From the IMG/VR virus record IMGVR_UViG_3300035698_000795, positions 1-32,802 of that record: a DNA stretch of 32,802 bases, one strand, 5' to 3'. The translations under genes were made by a program, and so were the position numbers. The notes under the pieces were generated by a model. The model had not been told where the DNA came from. It made no database searches and saw only the letters and a program-made list of their open reading frames with translations. Each line of letters begins with the position of its first letter. Position 1 is the first letter of the stretch. Below are positions 6,005 to 14,001 of the stretch, piece after piece. This DNA is from a virus.

Positions 6005-7978
6005 CTATACCTCCTCTATAGCTTCGATGTTTATGGCCTCAAGACTAATGGTTACGATCTGGGTGTTATTGTCAATATCGATATCTTTTACGAAGCAACC
6101 TATCGTTCTGGTCACGCGCTCAGGACTCTCATGGTACTGATCTATGGGCATACCGTAGCTGGTGTCGTAGCCAACTGGTGTCGTGTACTGGAAGTATACG
6201 CGATCCCATACACGCATCTCAAAGGTCACGTCCTCCAGCTTACGTTGGAACTGGAACTTGATCCGTGGGTTCTTGAGCCGTGAGAGCCATTTGTATATCC
6301 ACGGCTCAGGGTGCATGGCGCTATACTGGATTTCGTAAGGCTCATAGTCTGAGTCAACACCGTACGATAGCTCCTTGATCTCTTTGATGTAGTCAGGCTC
6401 TTGGTACGGCGTGTCGATCTTAGTTGCTATGTCATCCTCTGGGCTGTACTCAATAACCAGTGTGTTTGGGATATTATGTACATCTGTTATCGTGTTGTCA
6501 ATAGCCACCTCAGTATCAAGGATGTTGACGAGATGGATCGAGAACGATCCGCCACTGTATGTCGCTCTGGCAACGTAGCCAGCCTGTTGACACAGATCTG
6601 CTGATACGTCAAGAGATTGCGCATCTTGGTCAATGACGATGTCTACGGGCACATCCTCGTCACAGGTTGTCGGGTACCCAGTCATATCCGCAACGGCCTC
6701 GTGCAACAGATCACGCGCACTAGTACCGTCAATACGCACATCGTTGTCAACGAAGGCCAAGTAGTAGACAATAGGGTCATCGATCCTAACGAACGTGGAG
6801 GTCGGAGACTCTAACCATGTCGTATTCAATATGGTATAGAAGTCGTCAGAGATCACACGTTCCTCATCATCGACATATACGTCAACGGAATCGACGGTGA
6901 TCACAGAGCTGCTAGCGGCAAAGTAGTCTATGAACGTGTGCTTGTACACCTTAGCTCCAGAGGACAGATTCTTAGTACCTCCAAAGGATAGACGCGCTTC
7001 CTCAATAATCATTTCCGTCGCCGTATCGGGGATAACGATAAAGTGATCTAATGTACACACCTGTCCAACCTGTCTGACGACCTTACGATGTCGTCTCAGG
7101 GTCGCTGTACCGTCCTGCACCTCATGCACGTACTTGATCTTAAGCTCCATGCCCTCAAGGTATGCCGGTGTATCCAGCGTTATTGTGTCCGTCTGAATGA
7201 AGGAGCCGAATAGGTCTTCATCATCCTGTACAGTATAGTCAAGATTCTCATACATCACAGGGTTGAAGAACGCCTTGCTTGACCCCGCTACATGGATCTC
7301 AGGATCAGAGTCCTCGTCAACAGCCTCATGGAACGTGGCGTTAGGTACGTGGAACATGAACTTATTTGTCACAATCATAAGCTCGTCACCGGCTTCGAAC
7401 ATACTAATGTCCTCGACAGGAATTATCACTTGGCCAGTTGTAGGTCTGTCAACCTGCTCCGTCAGCGTTGTGAACGGGCGAATGACTAACGGTGCCGCTG
7501 CATAGTTCTTACATGATCCAAACAATAGTGGCCACGGCTCCGCATGTATGAACTCCTCATCGTACGATGTCAAATCGTCCTTACTCACAACGTATGAGAT
7601 CTGCTTATCCTTAAGCTGGTTTGTGATCTCACAGCTGAACGTATGTTCTGACTCGTCGAAGACCGGACTCTTAAGCTGGCCTTCAAACATGATGACGTCA
7701 ACATCCACACCCTCATCATCCTGTGCGACACGGTACACCTTAACAGGTGTGTCCAGTATGTACCCATCAATCATCTTGGAATAGAAATGTGCAAAGTTGT
7801 CGTTGAACCGTAAGGACATTGTCGCTACCTCACCGATCCCATCAACATGCTGAAACGATGTATAGTCCTCAATAGCCAACAAGTATGGGTACACACCCGT
7901 TTCGTTCACGTTGCCATACTTTACAGTTTCATCACTCCATGTGATCTCAACTATAGCATCTTTGAATTGTATGCTCAT
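6005..7978 (-). CDS. Large tail-tip/baseplate hub-like protein, 657 aa
   Basis: The protein is beta-rich, acidic and without membrane segments. The N-terminal ~130 residues (including a DTPVKVYR segment) read like the domain that builds the central hub ring in long-tailed phages. Residues around 145-165 (EPWPLLFGSCKNYAAAPL) and the C-terminal strand-rich ~200 residues are also reminiscent of hub proteins such as those downstream of tape measures. It is near the end of the tail gene run, a usual place for the hub or central tip protein. TAGGAGC lies upstream of the ATG. No lysozyme or peptidase motif is seen. The assignment is by size, composition and position, not by a clear motif. Confidence 0.6.
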   Translation of the reverse strand: MSIQFKDAIVEITWSDETVKYGNVNETGVYPYLLAIEDYTSFQHVDGIGEVATMSLRFNDNFAHFYSKMIDGYILDTPVKVYRVAQDDEGVDVDVIMFEGQLKSPVFDESEHTFSCEITNQLKDKQISYVVSKDDLTSYDEEFIHAEPWPLLFGSCKNYAAAPLVIRPFTTLTEQVDRPTTGQVIIPVEDISMFEAGDELMIVTNKFMFHVPNATFHEAVDEDSDPEIHVAGSSKAFFNPVMYENLDYTVQDDEDLFGSFIQTDTITLDTPAYLEGMELKIKYVHEVQDGTATLRRHRKVVRQVGQVCTLDHFIVIPDTATEMIIEEARLSFGGTKNLSSGAKVYKHTFIDYFAASSSVITVDSVDVYVDDEERVISDDFYTILNTTWLESPTSTFVRIDDPIVYYLAFVDNDVRIDGTSARDLLHEAVADMTGYPTTCDEDVPVDIVIDQDAQSLDVSADLCQQAGYVARATYSGGSFSIHLVNILDTEVAIDNTITDVHNIPNTLVIEYSPEDDIATKIDTPYQEPDYIKEIKELSYGVDSDYEPYEIQYSAMHPEPWIYKWLSRLKNPRIKFQFQRKLEDVTFEMRVWDRVYFQYTTPVGYDTSYGMPIDQYHESPERVTRTIGCFVKDIDIDNNTQIVTISLEAINIEAIEEV

Positions 7979-7986
7979 GCTTGCTC

Positions 7987-9129
7987 CTATGCTTGATCCG
8001 TTAGTTCACCGGTGATGTTAAGTACTATGTGTGGTCTAGTATAGTACGGGCCACTACCGTCGTCAGTGGCCTCCAGTATCGCCCACTCCGACGTATCGTT
8101 CTTCATGCTCACATATGTTCTACCTGTTGATGATGCCGGTGAACCAATACCGTCAGTATAGCCGTGCGCAGGTACAGTACCCAAATGTACGTACTCTAAC
8201 ACAACAGTTTGAATTGATCCAACTTGCCACGGCTTCAATATCTCAATATCCTTTTCAAGTCCTCCGGAGCTATACATTGTACCGTCTACAGTAACGCTGT
8301 AGATACCGTAATAATTACGTGGGGCCATACGTTGGTCATCCGGTATTACAAATGGCCATATACCATCCCAATTCTTCTCGTCAGTAGCTTGAACCTTTAG
8401 GTTCAAGTTTAATCGTAGGTTGTTGACAGGCACTCCAGAGTACCCAGTTAGATCTAACTCAATATTACTTGGCCCATCGGAGCCATGTACTGTCATCGTT
8501 AGCTCTCTAGTATAATATCTATACAAATAAGCGTAGCAGTACCTACTAATGATTATTCTAGGCTTATTGTGCGCATAGTATATAGGGACGATTGTACCTC
8601 CTAGGTACGAGCCAGAATACAAAGCATCATGCACCGCTGTGCCATTATACGTAGTGGCAGTATCAGGTATGATATAGGTACTGCCGACTACCGTATCTGC
8701 TCCTACGTTAGCATCAGCAGGAGGATATACCACTGGGTATAACAGCTGATCCAACAGGTACTGGATACTTGTCCACATAGGCAGATCCATCACGTTCGTG
8801 AAACTGAGTGTCGGGGCGCTGAGTCCAGTGTCTAGATCAGTAGGGTCACGCCAGTAGACGAACTCAGAACCTGACGCCAACTTATTAATAACACTTATAA
8901 TCTGTTGTAACAACAGAGACATACCCTTGTGGAAGCCAAGATCCGTACATTGTGCTGGTGTTGGGTACGTGTACGTGGGCGTACCACCATCTTCAGGGAA
9001 CATGGCCCACTGGATTAACGACAAATTTACACACGCTCTACGCTCATTTATAGCACAACAGAACGCAGAGGCAACCGTGTGCATCTGCTGTCGCAATAAT
9101 TCACTTGATATGTTTAAGGGCCAACTCAT
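7987..9129 (-). CDS. Tail-tip or upper-baseplate protein, 380 aa, unknown
   Basis: No family is recognised. The first ~100 residues look helical, with a segment of small hydrophobic and polar residues. The remainder is strand-rich, with many Tyr, Gly and Thr, as in receptor-binding or baseplate proteins. It is coupled to the preceding gene by an ATGA overlap and lies 8 bp before the large hub-like gene. GGGAG lies ten bases upstream of the start. Position in the distal tail block is the only basis for a role in the tail tip or adsorption apparatus. Confidence 0.6.
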   Translation of the reverse strand: MSWPLNISSELLRQQMHTVASAFCCAINERRACVNLSLIQWAMFPEDGGTPTYTYPTPAQCTDLGFHKGMSLLLQQIISVINKLASGSEFVYWRDPTDLDTGLSAPTLSFTNVMDLPMWTSIQYLLDQLLYPVVYPPADANVGADTVVGSTYIIPDTATTYNGTAVHDALYSGSYLGGTIVPIYYAHNKPRIIISRYCYAYLYRYYTRELTMTVHGSDGPSNIELDLTGYSGVPVNNLRLNLNLKVQATDEKNWDGIWPFVIPDDQRMAPRNYYGIYSVTVDGTMYSSGGLEKDIEILKPWQVGSIQTVVLEYVHLGTVPAHGYTDGIGSPASSTGRTYVSMKNDTSEWAILEATDDGSGPYYTRPHIVLNITGELTDQA

Positions 9130-9563
9130 TCTCCAGGCACTCCCGTCTCTACGGTACTTTTAGTAAGTGGTGTCCACGCTGTATCATACGCTGTGGCCTT
9201 CCACATCTGTCCCTTGCACCAGATCGTCTGTTCAGGGTAGTAGTATGTACCCCCGTCAAGAACGGCCGCAGGCAACGGTGGAAATAGTGTGAACGCATAT
9301 ATATACTGTGTCGCGGAACCACCGCCAGAACCAACAAGTGGTGTCCAACCGGTGTTTGTTCCATTACGCTGATACCACTTACCATCAGCATCATTGTGGG
9401 CTAGATCAGTATTCTCTGGCTCACCACCATCAGCACTCTCTGGCGTAGTATGTACTCTAATCTTGGCAACACTACTAACGTCAGTATTTATTTTTACTTG
9501 CTTTTTAAGCGCCTGATCCTTCGCCTTTTCTACGCGCCAGTTTGAAGCCGAACGCCAGTCCAT
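9126..9563 (-). CDS. Small tail protein with two W-T-P-L repeats, possible carbohydrate-binding module, 145 aa
   Basis: The chain carries two related segments, each ending in a W-T-P-L motif: W-Y-Q-R-N-G-T-N-T-G-W-T-P-L near residues 63-76 and W-K-A-T-A-Y-D-T-A-W-T-P-L near 120-132. The second segment, with YYPEQTIWCKGQMWKATA just before it, resembles chitin-binding (CBM5/12-like) folds, in which aromatic residues bind sugar chains. That would fit a host-surface-binding accessory protein. The first ~45 residues are charged and helical and may attach it to the tail. It overlaps the preceding gene by 34 bp; GGAG lies eight bases before the ATG. Sugar binding is inference. Confidence 0.6.
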   Translation of the reverse strand: MDWRSASNWRVEKAKDQALKKQVKINTDVSSVAKIRVHTTPESADGGEPENTDLAHNDADGKWYQRNGTNTGWTPLVGSGGGSATQYIYAFTLFPPLPAAVLDGGTYYYPEQTIWCKGQMWKATAYDTAWTPLTKSTVETGVPGE

Positions 9564-9955
9564 GTTTCAGTCTCCTCATGTTTCCATACCGTTAAGACAA
9601 GTTCAATGTCGTACCGATCTATGTGCATTGATGATGTAGTTACATCGAAATTACTAGTTTTACACGCCCACAAAACATTTTCATAATCAAGATACATCAT
9701 ATAGTGTTGTGATCCAAAGCGCATGTATTCAAGCCACTCCGTATGCTTAGCTGCTTTGACCTCTTGGAACTGCGTAACCATTTCACGTGTTACTATGCCG
9801 AACTTGTTCCGTTCACCCACAACGAAGCCACCGCCGTTTGTCTTAACGTATGTATTGCGCGACTTAAAAGACTTAGAGTCACCGAGTACAGGATTAGGCA
9901 TCTCTATCGTCTTTTCAAGCGCATCAGTATACGCTGGATAACCGAATATAACCAT
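9530..9955 (-). CDS. Tail component, 141 aa, unknown
   Basis: A compact alpha/beta protein with no membrane segment and many aromatic residues (for example WLEYMRFGSQHYMMYLDYEN near residues 74-93). No family is recognised with confidence. A very strong AGGAGG site lies just before the ATG, suggesting high translation. It lies between small beta-rich proteins and the W-T-P-L repeat protein and overlaps the latter by 34 bp. It may be a distal-tail or baseplate wedge-like protein, by position only. Confidence 0.6.
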   Translation of the reverse strand: MVIFGYPAYTDALEKTIEMPNPVLGDSKSFKSRNTYVKTNGGGFVVGERNKFGIVTREMVTQFQEVKAAKHTEWLEYMRFGSQHYMMYLDYENVLWACKTSNFDVTTSSMHIDRYDIELVLTVWKHEETETWTGVRLQTGA

Positions 9956-9963
9956 GCTTCCTC

Positions 9964-10311
9964 CTATTTAGCGACGAACATACCGTCGATAGTTTTACCG
10001 GTCTTGTTCTCAATGATACTAAAGTCCTCGATATAGCCCTCATAGACATTACCGTCATGCTCGATCTGAATGAACTCACCATCATAGGCGTTGAAGGCCG
10101 TGATTAATGGGTGCTCAACAATCTCAAGCTGTTCCGTCTCCTCATTCAACTGCTCTATCACGTCGATCTGATAGATTGTGAACGATATAATTTTACTCGG
10201 CTCTTGCTCCGCCTGTGCGATGAACAGACCATCCACAGTCTGGCTACGGTGCTCCTGATCCAGTGAGTCACCCCACTCGACATGTGGTGCAGTATGATCA
10301 AATATCTTCAT
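9964..10311 (-). CDS. Small acidic tail-region protein, 115 aa
   Basis: Unrecognised. It is acidic and strand-rich. The phrase T-V-D-G-L-F-I-A-Q near residues 25-33 is echoed by T-I-D-G-M-F-V-A-K at the very C-terminus, which suggests the chain begins and ends with related beta-strands. GGAGG lies six bases upstream of the ATG, and the start overlaps the end of the preceding gene by 14 bp. It belongs to the late tail operon by strand and spacing. Confidence 0.6.
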   Translation of the reverse strand: MKIFDHTAPHVEWGDSLDQEHRSQTVDGLFIAQAEQEPSKIISFTIYQIDVIEQLNEETEQLEIVEHPLITAFNAYDGEFIQIEHDGNVYEGYIEDFSIIENKTGKTIDGMFVAK

Positions 10312-10561
10312 ACTTAACCTCCAACATCGTGCACGTAAGCTCGATAGTTTGTTCTATAATAACTGTTCCAGCTATCAGTTCATACGGGTAGGTGTATACG
10401 TCGGCCATACCTGTTACGCTGAGCACATCAAGCAGGGTACAGCCAAGGCGAATAGGATCTTCGAACTCTACAGTACCGGCTATTAACTCGTACGGATCAC
10501 CATAGAATTCTGAAGATACACCACCGACGAAAGCTTCGCCAATATATTGTGTACCACTCAT
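10298..10561 (-). CDS. 87-aa protein made of an internal duplication
   Basis: Two near-identical units 36 residues apart: PYELIAGTV at 23-31 and 59-67, each followed ten residues later by C-T-L-L-D-V (41-46) or C-T-M-L-E-V (77-82). It is therefore two copies of a small beta unit. The start is taken as the ATG at 10561, which overlaps the upstream stop (ATGA) and has AAGG at normal spacing; a GTG two codons earlier would sit too close to any ribosome binding site. No known family is recognised. Position suggests a small tail-tip or decoration piece. Confidence 0.6.
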   Translation of the reverse strand: MSGTQYIGEAFVGGVSSEFYGDPYELIAGTVEFEDPIRLGCTLLDVLSVTGMADVYTYPYELIAGTVIIEQTIELTCTMLEVKYEDI

Positions 10562-10851
10562 GTCCACCGTGCCTTAACCGTAAAGGTCATTTCTGTGCTT
10601 CTGAACTGCTTGCCTGTTGCTGTGGCCAAGACATGTACTTCATACGCACCAACTTGATCTAGCTCACCAGTTAAGATAGTGTGTGCAATGATACCGTTAG
10701 CGGGGTTCGCATCTTCATATGCTACAACCCAAGTGAGATCAATTGTCGCATCAGGCTTACGGACTTCTAGTATCACGGTCGTGAATACCGATAAGTCTGT
10801 CGCTGTTACGATACGAAGTATCCCACCTATGTCATCAATATAGATCGCCAT
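10558..10851 (-). CDS. Small beta-sandwich tail protein, BppU-N-like, 97 aa
   Basis: The strand pattern, with VILEVRKPDATIDLTW (residues 26-41), a middle G-I-I-A-H-T-I segment and a final G-K-Q-F-R-S-T-E-M-T-F-T-V strand, resembles the N-terminal domain of phage upper-baseplate proteins of the BppU type and other small Ig-like tail modules. Such domains anchor receptor-binding proteins. TAGGAGC lies upstream of the ATG. It is coupled to the next gene by an ATGA overlap and lies directly downstream of the PKD-domain protein. The resemblance is moderate and from memory. Confidence 0.6.
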   Translation of the reverse strand: MAIYIDDIGGILRIVTATDLSVFTTVILEVRKPDATIDLTWVVAYEDANPANGIIAHTILTGELDQVGAYEVHVLATATGKQFRSTEMTFTVKARWT

Positions 10852-10862
10852 GTGCCTTGCTC

Positions 10863-13505
10863 CTATTCATCTATTCGGTTAATGGTTACACTTAATTCTC
10901 CAACTAGGAGATTATCAATGCTGTCCAAATTTATAACTACTGGATGTACATAATCACCAGCTTCAAGTTCAAAGATACCGTTAACCATATTGTTAACGAA
11001 CAACGCTGTGGTTAGTTCTGAGTACGTAGTCCAGTCGCGCGGCATGAAATGGGTTATCGATCCAGCTGTACCGCCAGTTGATGTGACACTAGTACCGTCA
11101 ATATTCAGGATGTAGAAACTAGACTCATTGTTCGACCAAATACGGAACGTACCGTTACAAGTTGTATCAGTGTGATCTGCGATCACAACAATAGAGTTGT
11201 GTGTGAGTCCGTGTGCCACTGACGTAGTTATCAACGTCTCCGTACCGAATGCGCTTGTGGCTATCGGTATAGACCGAGTGATCCGTGCGCCGATTAGATA
11301 CCCATTTGTCGTGGCAGCAGACTTGCTTCTAGCACCCATAATCATCTGGTAGTTACCAGCGCCATTTGTGCCTACCAAGAAACGGGATGCCCCACTAGAC
11401 TCAGACGCGACTATACAGCCGTTAGCATCATTGGTAACGATAGTCTCAAGACTAGCACCAGTATTAATTGTCTCAATATCTTCAGTCGTACCAATGACTG
11501 TAGGTAGGGTACTGGATTCAGCATTACCAGCTTGCATATTGATCTGTCCGTAGCCAGCGGGCTGTGCCAATACAATACCGTCAGTATCGTAGTCAGTGCT
11601 CGTCCACCCTACAGCCATACGTAGCTTGTTGTCGTCCGTAAGCCATATTTCCCTTTTTGTGTTATCTGATAAAGACATCCGAAAAAGTGATGGGAAGTCA
11701 GTCTTACTGAACATCTCTAGAATACCTTGTGTGACAGTATCATCGCCAAGTATAGCTTTGGGTGCCACGATCTGTTCTGTAGATTCCACGCCGGATTCGT
11801 CAATGATAACTGTTCCGTCCGCGGCATCAAATGCGCTCTGTTTCATAAGTTCCTCCTGCGTGTGTACGCGGATGTAGTGGTATTTAATGATCTCTGAGGT
11901 GCCGTTGACATTTTCCACGTACAATTTGATTGTATATGTCCCAGGCACTGTGAATGTGTACTCCGGCTCTGCGCTATGGGAGAACACTACACCATTTATG
12001 TACCAAGTTGACCAGAAACTCTCGGTACATGTTGTGTCATTATTGAAGTTAACCAAGAAGTCAGTATCGCCTATGCGCACATCACTTGAGAACGCTGCGC
12101 TAGGTATATTTGAGACTCCTGAGGACACCCAAATATAATCATACTTAGTTTCAGTAGTTGATCCAGCGCCATTCGTTGCTGTCAGTCTAACAGCTTTCAA
12201 ACCACCAGTAAGATAAGTGTATTCAGGATGTTGCTCTGTTGACGTGTATTCACCAGGATTTACTACGTAGTCAAAGTCCCATAGCCACTCCGTTGGGCCA
12301 TTAGAGGATAGATCTGTGAACTGTACAGGGTCACCTAGGGTTATTGTAGTATCATCGACATTGAACTCAGTAACAGGGACACCAGCCGGTACTGAGAAGA
12401 TGACCAGCTTACAGAACTCAGTCGTCGAGGTATGCACACCTAGATCAATGTGTTCATCATTACCGTTACCAAGTAACAGATCAGTATCACTCTCAGAATT
12501 AGGTACAGGTAAAGTTGTAGTCCCATCGGTTTTTGTACACAGCATCTTGAACGTACACTTCGTACCAGATGCATCAACAACCTCTTTCACACCCGTAGCA
12601 GCATCACCCGTGACATTGAGGCCGCCCTCAATATACTCACCTGGAGTAGTTACAAGTGCGCAACGTGCTGTATTAGTTGGGTCAGTGCTAAATACGAAGG
12701 ACTCTAGATCACCAAATACTGATGAGTCTAACCAATCGACCTGCGTCTTTGCGTAGGTCTCGAACTCCATATCAGCATCACCATTACCTACGACGAACGG
12801 GTAGAGCCTAGCAAACGCAAATGTACCACTAATAGTTGGGAGGTTGATCTCAAAATATACTGCTAAGCCACCATCTTGCCCACCTTCGTAACTAGCTTCT
12901 TGCGTAGATACATTTGCTGTACAGTCTGCTTTAACAGTTGTGGCTACAGTAGTTGCCACATTCGTCCACTCTACCGCAATCACTGGTCCGTTGAGTGTGG
13001 TGTGTTCAATACTAGCATACTTAATGTCAGCATGTGTCTTAACTGCATTCAAAGAACCTACTGCAACAACGATCTCTTGACCACTTGCCCAATCTTCATG
13101 TAGAAAGCACTCTTGCAATATATTCATTATATCGAATTCTTGCGGCGTACCTACTGTAATTTCAGTGGCACCTAGATCATACGCATCTGACCACTTGCTC
13201 CAGTGGATATCACTACCAGAACTTAGCGCTGGCGCATCACCAACAATACCTATTCGGAAGTTAAGATCGTACTCGGGCGTATGTACGGCTGTATTCTCAA
13301 GTGTTATCGTACCAGACGTAAGGATTGCTCCCTTCGGGACAACCATAGTCTGTCTTGTTACGAATGCCTCCGTACTTAATGGGGTGTACCCAACATAAAG
13401 AAAAGTTTCTAAAGAATCATCATCAGGTATTGGTGCATACGGTAACATATTATACGCAATTAACATAGGGGCATCTTGTAGCGGTGTACCTGTAGCAGTA
13501 GACAT
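10863..13505 (-). CDS. 880-aa tail protein with two PKD-like domains
   Basis: The N-terminal ~180 residues are strand-rich, as in exported jelly-roll (DNRLRE-like) modules. Two consecutive PKD-like domains follow at about 380-458 and 468-547; the first has P-V-Q-F-T-D-L-S (with W-L-W-D-F-D) and a Y-T-Y-L-T-G-G-L-K-A-V-R-L-T-A-T-N strand, and the second has E-Y-T-F-T-V-P-G-T-Y-T-I-K-L-Y-V. The C-terminal ~330 residues resemble fibre-type phage sequence with no clear motif. PKD domains are Ig-like binding modules of surface proteins. A host-surface adhesin or tail-fibre role is inferred. GGAGG precedes the ATG, and the start overlaps the upstream stop by 1 base (TAATG). Confidence 0.75.
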   Translation of the reverse strand: MSTATGTPLQDAPMLIAYNMLPYAPIPDDDSLETFLYVGYTPLSTEAFVTRQTMVVPKGAILTSGTITLENTAVHTPEYDLNFRIGIVGDAPALSSGSDIHWSKWSDAYDLGATEITVGTPQEFDIMNILQECFLHEDWASGQEIVVAVGSLNAVKTHADIKYASIEHTTLNGPVIAVEWTNVATTVATTVKADCTANVSTQEASYEGGQDGGLAVYFEINLPTISGTFAFARLYPFVVGNGDADMEFETYAKTQVDWLDSSVFGDLESFVFSTDPTNTARCALVTTPGEYIEGGLNVTGDAATGVKEVVDASGTKCTFKMLCTKTDGTTTLPVPNSESDTDLLLGNGNDEHIDLGVHTSTTEFCKLVIFSVPAGVPVTEFNVDDTTITLGDPVQFTDLSSNGPTEWLWDFDYVVNPGEYTSTEQHPEYTYLTGGLKAVRLTATNGAGSTTETKYDYIWVSSGVSNIPSAAFSSDVRIGDTDFLVNFNNDTTCTESFWSTWYINGVVFSHSAEPEYTFTVPGTYTIKLYVENVNGTSEIIKYHYIRVHTQEELMKQSAFDAADGTVIIDESGVESTEQIVAPKAILGDDTVTQGILEMFSKTDFPSLFRMSLSDNTKREIWLTDDNKLRMAVGWTSTDYDTDGIVLAQPAGYGQINMQAGNAESSTLPTVIGTTEDIETINTGASLETIVTNDANGCIVASESSGASRFLVGTNGAGNYQMIMGARSKSAATTNGYLIGARITRSIPIATSAFGTETLITTSVAHGLTHNSIVVIADHTDTTCNGTFRIWSNNESSFYILNIDGTSVTSTGGTAGSITHFMPRDWTTYSELTTALFVNNMVNGIFELEAGDYVHPVVINLDSIDNLLVGELSVTINRIDE

Positions 13506-13993
13506 TATGTTTTATCCTCCATCTTCCAAGTACCAGCTCTCGCCATTTGAATACTCTTAAGACTAGCTGATCTAGTTGCGTCAATAGCCTTAAAGAGTTC
13601 ACGCGCACAACGCATGTTACGTTGGCTAGAACATCCAATGCAGTACTTGTTGCATGGGCCACGTCCCCACTTGTTCCCGCGCAAGTTACGTGTGAGTGTA
13701 CGTACGATTATGGCCATCTTCCTGTGCGACTCGTATGCTAATGACCGATCATCAAAGATATCAATAATAGTACCACGTGCACACGATTGATTATTACCCT
13801 CGATAGTTATATCGTGTACCACGTTAGTAGCAGCACCAACAGGCTCATCACGCAATACCTTAATGACACGGCGCATAAGAGTTTTGATCTCTTTCGCAGT
13901 AGGGTTACCATCCTCACGAATCTCGTCCGCGTAGTCGAAGATGGCCCGCTTATAGTATAAGCCTATTCGTTTGAAGGCAGTTTCTGCGTCCAT
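13505..13993 (-). CDS. 162-aa tail-operon protein with a C-x3-C-x2-C-x7-C cluster
   Basis: Mostly helical and basic, with a tight cysteine cluster: Cys114, Cys118, Cys121 and Cys129 (CNKYCIGC at 114-121). The spacing could hold a zinc ion or an iron-sulfur cluster. The tail-tip protein L of phage lambda is known to bind a 4Fe-4S cluster, so metal clusters do occur in phage tails. The segment 25-110 is Arg-rich with helix pairs. It lies between the GGTGA-repeat fibre and the PKD-domain protein. TAGGAGCAA precedes the ATG. Family and function are unknown. Confidence 0.65.
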   Translation of the reverse strand: MDAETAFKRIGLYYKRAIFDYADEIREDGNPTAKEIKTLMRRVIKVLRDEPVGAATNVVHDITIEGNNQSCARGTIIDIFDDRSLAYESHRKMAIIVRTLTRNLRGNKWGRGPCNKYCIGCSSQRNMRCARELFKAIDATRSASLKSIQMARAGTWKMEDKT

Positions 13994-14001
13994 GATTGCT
14001 C

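Noticed and set aside
13652-13676. Radical-SAM C-x3-C-x2-C motif in the 162-residue protein
   Set aside because: The protein is far too short for the radical-SAM barrel and has none of its other motifs; a plain metal site is more likely.
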